Origin: JAQVWU01 sp964628455
GTDB taxonomy: Bacteria; Bacillota; Clostridia; Oscillospirales; CAG-272
Reading direction: 5' to 3'
Length of the DNA stretch: 6,861 bases
Assembly (NCBI GenBank): GCA_964628455.1
Contig: CAZVPD010000183.1
Location: 1 to 6,861 of the forward strand
In this document: piece by piece, positions 6,593-6,861 of the stretch
Numbering within the stretch: the stretch's first letter is position 1
Layout of the letters: each line of letters begins with the position of its first letter
Position numbers and translations under genes: made by a program
The notes under the pieces: generated by a model
Database searches by the model: none
The model's input: only the letters and a program-made list of their open reading frames with translations
Told to the model about the DNA's origin: nothing

Positions 6593-6773
6593 AAGGCAGT
6601 GACTGAATCACCACACAAATTAACAGGCGTTAAAACAATTTTTAGCGTTCGGGCTCGTGGCACCACTTATTTGTGCTTGAAAGATGATTCCAACACTGAT
6701 TATTATACTGTTTTTGCGAGAAAGCGCGACTACGACTCCTCCTACCGTGCGTTGTAGTGTGCCTTTTTCCTCG
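6585..6773 (-). ncRNA. Predicted bridge RNA in the 5' non-coding end of the IS110 element
   Basis: The transcript strand folds as follows. A closing helix pairs 6773-6760 (CGAGGAAAAAGGCA) with 6598-6585 (TGCCTTTCTCCTCG), 13 of 14 pairs. Inside, hairpin A pairs 6758-6751 with 6736-6729 (7 of 8 pairs). A second arm is built from 6698-6694/6601-6597 (which shares 2 nt with the closing helix), a 3x3 internal loop, 6690-6683/6612-6605 (8 bp with one G-U), a 6-nt bulge, and 6676-6669/6620-6613 (8 bp with one G-U). That arm leads to a large asymmetric internal loop (about 21 nt against 7) and a terminal hairpin at about 6650-6631. A stem, a large internal loop and a cap hairpin are what bridge-RNA binding loops look like. 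Seven T (6581-6575) follow 3 nt after the closing helix and could end the RNA. Size (about 190-200 nt) and position fit the IS110 group. The fold was made by eye, and guide segments could not be assigned. Confidence 0.55.
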
Positions 6774-6778
6774 ATATT

Positions 6779-6807
6779 ATTATACAACAAAAAACGCTGC
6801 TTGTAAG
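6779..6807 (-). promoter_or_regulatory. Promoter at the left end of the insertion sequence
   Basis: On the minus strand CTTACA (6807-6802) and a perfect TATAAT (6784-6779) are 17 nt apart. Transcription would start near 6772, exactly where the closing helix of the predicted RNA begins. If the element ends at the direct repeat (6786-6794), the -10 box is inside the element and this -35 box belongs to the flank. If the wider boundary is right, the whole promoter is inside. Confidence 0.6.
6786..6794. repeat. Left copy of 9-nt direct repeat AACAAAAAA
   Basis: Matches 5253-5261 in the same orientation. It lies directly beside the TATAAT box, between it and the -35 box. It is a candidate element end, or a core plus similar donor sequence. 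Confidence 0.4.
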
Positions 6808-6815
6808 CACTCTTT

Positions 6816-6850
6816 CATTCCTATTTGTGCTGACGCATTGCGGCAGAATG
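6816..6850. repeat. Imperfect palindrome flanking the left end of the insertion sequence
   Basis: Outer arms CATTC (6816-6820) and GAATG (6846-6850) enclose an inner hairpin built from TGC (6828-6830)/GCA (6843-6845) and CGC/GCG around ATT. Next to the outer arms TTT and AAA continue the symmetry with one bulged G. It may be part of the insertion target. No gene is recognisable in 6795-6861. Confidence 0.3.
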
Positions 6851-6861
6851 GAAATTAGTAT

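Larger units (their letters stand above)
5253..6794 (-). mobile_element. IS110-family insertion sequence (ends approximate)
   Basis: One intact DEDD/Ser recombinase gene lies between a short 3' end and a long (>200 nt) 5' non-coding end, the layout of the IS110 group (the IS1111 group carries its long non-coding end 3'). The limits given here are the two copies of a 9-nt direct repeat, AACAAAAAA at 5253-5261 and 6786-6794, giving about 1.54 kb. An alternative, wider element is suggested by imperfect inverted repeats further out (TGAAAGA 5216-5222 against TCTTTCA 6811-6817; ACAAGC 5235-5240 against GCTTGT 6799-6804), giving about 1.6 kb. IS110 elements make no target duplication beyond a short core, so the exact ends cannot be settled from one copy. 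It lies in the intergenic region after the solute-binding protein gene and does not break that gene. Confidence 0.85.

Noticed and set aside
6702..6707. Second TATAAT (in GTATAATAAT, repeating the left-end promoter box) as an internal promoter
   Set aside because: No acceptable -35 hexamer lies 16-19 nt upstream and there is no extended -10 TG; it falls inside the predicted RNA.
1..6861. CRISPR array, tRNA or rRNA genes
   Set aside because: No regularly spaced repeats and no tRNA- or rRNA-like segments were seen on either strand.

Overview
The window looks like a piece of a Bacillota (Clostridia-type) chromosome, probably from an uncultured gut or anaerobic relative. The evidence is moderate GC, strong AGGAGG-type ribosome binding sites, GTG and TTG starts, a MurD with Firmicutes-style motifs, and an extracellular solute-binding lipoprotein of a type common in Clostridia. 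No 16S or other marker gene is present, so finer placement is not possible.

Positions 1-3575 (minus strand) form one compact, operon-like run: murD, then three consecutive M42-family metallo-aminopeptidase genes. The first two are complete. The third runs off the window at position 1 and is recognised from its 29-residue N-terminus. Spacing is 38 nt between murD and the first peptidase gene, a 16-nt overlap between the first two peptidase genes, and 13 nt before the third. MurD adds D-Glu to UDP-MurNAc-L-Ala. The peptidases probably form TET-type cytosolic complexes that trim peptides. A link to cell-wall peptide turnover is possible but is inference only.

Positions 3576-3760 are a divergent intergenic region with a plausible plus-strand promoter and a small inverted repeat in the murD leader. 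Positions 3761-5200 (plus) encode an ABC-type extracellular solute-binding lipoprotein with no visible permease partners.

Positions of about 5200-6820 hold an IS110-family insertion sequence on the minus strand. It has a 414-aa DEDD/Ser recombinase starting at TTG, a short 3' end with a terminator-like hairpin, and a long 5' non-coding region. That 5' region is the most interesting part of the window. It can fold into a ~190-nt RNA closed by a 14-bp helix (13 of 14 paired) followed by a T7 run, which fits the position and size of an IS110 bridge RNA. The 3' arm of that helix can pair instead with the recombinase Shine-Dalgarno sequence. The two structures exclude each other, which suggests an RNA switch between guide-RNA production and recombinase translation. 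The element ends are not fully resolved. A 9-nt direct repeat and imperfect inverted repeats at both ends give two competing boundaries. No complete additional system was found.
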